A stretch of 6,870 nucleotides of DNA from Gemmatimonadaceae bacterium (GTDB lineage Bacteria > Gemmatimonadota > Gemmatimonadetes > Gemmatimonadales > Gemmatimonadaceae). Every line of letters begins with the position of its first letter. Within the stretch, counting starts at the first letter, position 1. Positions 5,812-6,870 of this stretch are shown one piece after another. The position numbers and the translations under genes were made by a program. The notes under the pieces are model-generated. The model was not told where the DNA came from, ran no database searches, and was given only the letters and a program-made list of their open reading frames with translations. The DNA is taken from assembly GCA_025356185.1 (NCBI GenBank), contig JANXUN010000674.1:1-6870 (forward strand). Direction: 5' to 3'.

Positions 5812-6200
5812 TTCTTTTTCCTCGGGCTGCGGGGATGTGGGACGCGCTTTGGTTTTGCCTTCGCTTTCGGTGTTGAGTTCGGTGATGCCGCGCTGCCGTG
5901 CACGCGATCCAGGTGACGCTCGAGTGCGTCAACATGGTTGGACCAAAAGCGGCGAAATTGGGTGAGCCAGAGATCGACTTCTTTGAGCGGCGCCGCTTTG
6001 ATGCGATACAAACGGCGCTGCGCGTCGACGCTCGACTCTACAAAGCCCGCATCACGCAATACGCGCAAATGTTTTGAGACCGACGGTTGCGACAGATGGA
6101 GTCGCCGCTCGAGATCGCCCACCGTCTGGTCGGACGACGCGAGCAGGCTCAGGATGGCCCGACGATTTGGCTCAGCAACAATCTCAAAGGCAGTGTTCAT
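5808..6200 (-). CDS. ArsR-family transcriptional regulator with lysine-rich tail
   Basis: This 130-residue winged-helix repressor is of the ArsR/SmtB fold. It starts MNTAFEIVAEPNRRAILSLLA, has GDLERRLHLSQPSVSKHLRVLRDAGFV (28-54) as helix-turn-helix and VDAQRRLYRI (58-67) as wing, then a dimerisation helix with WLTQFRRFWSNHVDALERHL (78-97). It has no cysteine at all, so it is not a classical metal sensor; this is the metal-free type usually paired with SRPBCC genes. Residues 105-130 form an unusual Pro/Lys/Arg-rich tail (PKAKAKPKRV and RSPRKKK). No Shine-Dalgarno precedes the ATG, and a promoter-like TTGACA lies 30 bases upstream, so the message may be leaderless. It is the first gene of a four-gene operon and probably represses it through the palindrome at 6207-6226. 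Confidence 0.93.
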   Translation of the reverse strand: MNTAFEIVAEPNRRAILSLLASSDQTVGDLERRLHLSQPSVSKHLRVLRDAGFVESSVDAQRRLYRIKAAPLKEVDLWLTQFRRFWSNHVDALERHLDRVHGSAASPNSTPKAKAKPKRVPHPRSPRKKK

Positions 6201-6206
6201 GCTTTA

Positions 6207-6226
6207 ATATGCGTTGGCAAGCATAT
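6207..6226. promoter_or_regulatory. Interrupted palindrome, probable ArsR operator
   Basis: ATATGC (6207-6212) and GCATAT (6221-6226) are exact reverse complements separated by 8 bases; one further symmetric base pair lies inside. The site sits directly upstream of arsR and covers the proposed -10 box, where a bound dimer would block RNA polymerase. The size and position are typical of ArsR operators; binding by this ArsR is inferred. Confidence 0.55.
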
Positions 6227-6235
6227 AACTGTCAA
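6207..6235 (-). promoter_or_regulatory. Candidate promoter of the arsR operon
   Basis: On the minus strand a perfect TTGACA (6235 down to 6230) is followed 17 bases later by GCATAT (6212 down to 6207); a TATTAA two to three bases further on is an alternative -10. Start of transcription would fall at about 6197-6201, which coincides with the arsR ATG at 6200. Confidence 0.5.
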
Positions 6236-6308
6236 GGCATGTACGGAACCCGACGAGATCGCCAATCATCTTGTGCACCTTGTGCGCGCTCATCGTCGCT
6301 TCGCTCAA

Positions 6309-6782
6309 TCACGAATGGTCGTTTCCCGACGGATCAATATCAAAGTGCATCACGTCTTCCCGCACGCCGAGCTTTGTGTACAGTGCGACGGCCGGATCGT
6401 CACCGTAGTCCGCCTGAACAAAAATCGCGTAAATGCCCCGCTCGCGAGCAATAGTTTGCAATGCTCGAATGCAGGCCTCGGCGATGCCCTGTCGCCGATG
6501 CGATTCGGCGACCGCTAGGTCGTAGATATAGAACTCAAATCGATGCTGCTCAAACTTTGGCAAGACATAGCCCGCCAGCCCGCCAACAACTTCGCTGCCG
6601 TTTATCGCGGCGATCGCGATGAACGAATCGCCGCTGAGCAGACGCGCGAGATAGGCGTCGTCAGGTTGTTGCGCGGTGTACGTCTCGATGTCGGCAAACG
6701 CCTCGCCAAACAGCGCGAGCATCGCGCGCATGTCGGGGACGTCACGATCGCCAAGCTCACGAATCGCAATCGAGTGATTCAT
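6309..6782 (-). CDS. AAC(3)-I-like aminoglycoside 3-N-acetyltransferase (GNAT)
   Basis: The 157-residue protein is a GNAT acetyltransferase that closely resembles AAC(3)-I enzymes, which transfer acetyl from acetyl-CoA to the 3-amino group of gentamicin-type aminoglycosides. Shared features from memory of AAC(3)-Ia are MRAMLALFGEAFADIETY (18-35), AAINGSEVVGGLAGYVLPKFEQ (58-79), YIYDLAVAESHRRQGIA (85-101, including the RRQGIA acetyl-CoA loop) and the nearly unchanged VQADYGDDPAVALYTKLGVRE with VMHFDIDP (122-151). Length also agrees. The start ATG lacks a clear Shine-Dalgarno and overlaps a 9-base direct repeat. It is followed after 108 bases by the arsR operon on the same strand. No attC site is visible, so this looks like a chromosomal relative, not a captured cassette. 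Substrate range cannot be read from sequence. Confidence 0.88.
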   Translation of the reverse strand: MNHSIAIRELGDRDVPDMRAMLALFGEAFADIETYTAQQPDDAYLARLLSGDSFIAIAAINGSEVVGGLAGYVLPKFEQHRFEFYIYDLAVAESHRRQGIAEACIRALQTIARERGIYAIFVQADYGDDPAVALYTKLGVREDVMHFDIDPSGNDHS

Positions 6783-6810
6783 GTGTCCGAGACGGGGAAC
6801 GATGTGTCCG
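6781..6810. repeat. 9-bp direct repeat at the acetyltransferase start
   Basis: ATGTGTCCG occurs at 6781-6789 and again at 6802-6810, a 21-base period or two helical turns. On the coding strand the copies read CGGACACAT, and the second includes the first bases of the start codon. It could be a paired protein-binding site or chance. Confidence 0.45.
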
Positions 6811-6836
6811 GCACGCAGGGAGTCGCCGGAATGGAA

Positions 6837-6854
6837 AGAGCTACTTAAAGCTCT
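6837..6854. repeat. Small hairpin near the right edge
   Basis: AGAGCT (6837-6842) and AGCTCT (6849-6854) form a 6-bp stem around ACTTAA. On the minus strand TTTCC follows, which is too weak for a confident terminator. It may end a gene beyond the right edge or lie in the leader of the acetyltransferase gene. The rest of 6783-6870 shows no supported gene. Confidence 0.35.
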
Positions 6855-6870
6855 GCACCAAACTGCTAAT

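Noticed and set aside
6204..6293. A 29-codon minus-strand ORF between the acetyltransferase and arsR, in frame with the acetyltransferase after its TGA
   Set aside because: It overlaps the arsR promoter and operator, has no ribosome-binding site and no recognisable similarity; likely chance.
6227..6308. Integron attC site after the AAC(3)-I-like gene
   Set aside because: No GTTRRRY/RYYYAAC core pair or long imperfect hairpin is visible on either side of the gene.
1..6870. CRISPR array, tRNA, rRNA or insertion sequence
   Set aside because: No regularly spaced repeats, no tRNA-like cloverleaf or rRNA segment and no transposase-like frame was seen in the window.

Overview
The window is a GC-rich bacterial chromosome segment with densely packed genes. 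A flagellar type III export operon shows a flagellated bacterium. Signal peptide usage and gene content fit a Gram-negative-type organism, but no marker here fixes the phylum. A Gemmatimonadota-like lineage is only a guess from overall gene flavour.

Left part (1-2447, minus strand): a compact flagellar export-gate operon read right to left as fliQ-fliR-flhB-flhA, with flhA cut by the left edge. Junctions are tight: a GTGA overlap for fliQ/fliR, one base between fliR and flhB, and an ATGA overlap for flhB/flhA. The proteins form the membrane gate (FliQ, FliR, FlhB, FlhA) that exports rod, hook and filament subunits. fliP is not next to fliQ. The FlhB self-cleavage motif reads NPIH instead of the usual NPTH.

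Middle (2448-4560): a 325-base gene-free stretch with a candidate sigma-54-like promoter for the flagellar operon and a perfect 10-bp-arm inverted repeat. Then come a DUF1801 gene (+), a convergent exported DUF4142 gene (-), and a divergent SufR-like DNA-binding regulator (+) with a cysteine cluster typical of Fe-S binding. Between the last two is a perfect 30-bp palindrome, a strong candidate operator.

Right part (4557-6870, minus strand): a four-gene operon, arsR - SRPBCC/AHSA1 - small two-helix membrane protein - DUF1801 with a lysine-rich tail. All three junctions are 4-base ATGA overlaps, so translation is probably coupled. Its promoter overlaps an interrupted palindrome and seems to place transcription start at or next to the arsR ATG, which suggests a leaderless mRNA. 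Upstream lies a gene closely resembling AAC(3)-I aminoglycoside 3-N-acetyltransferases, with no visible integron attC site. The last 88 bases hold a 9-bp direct repeat and a small hairpin but no supported gene.
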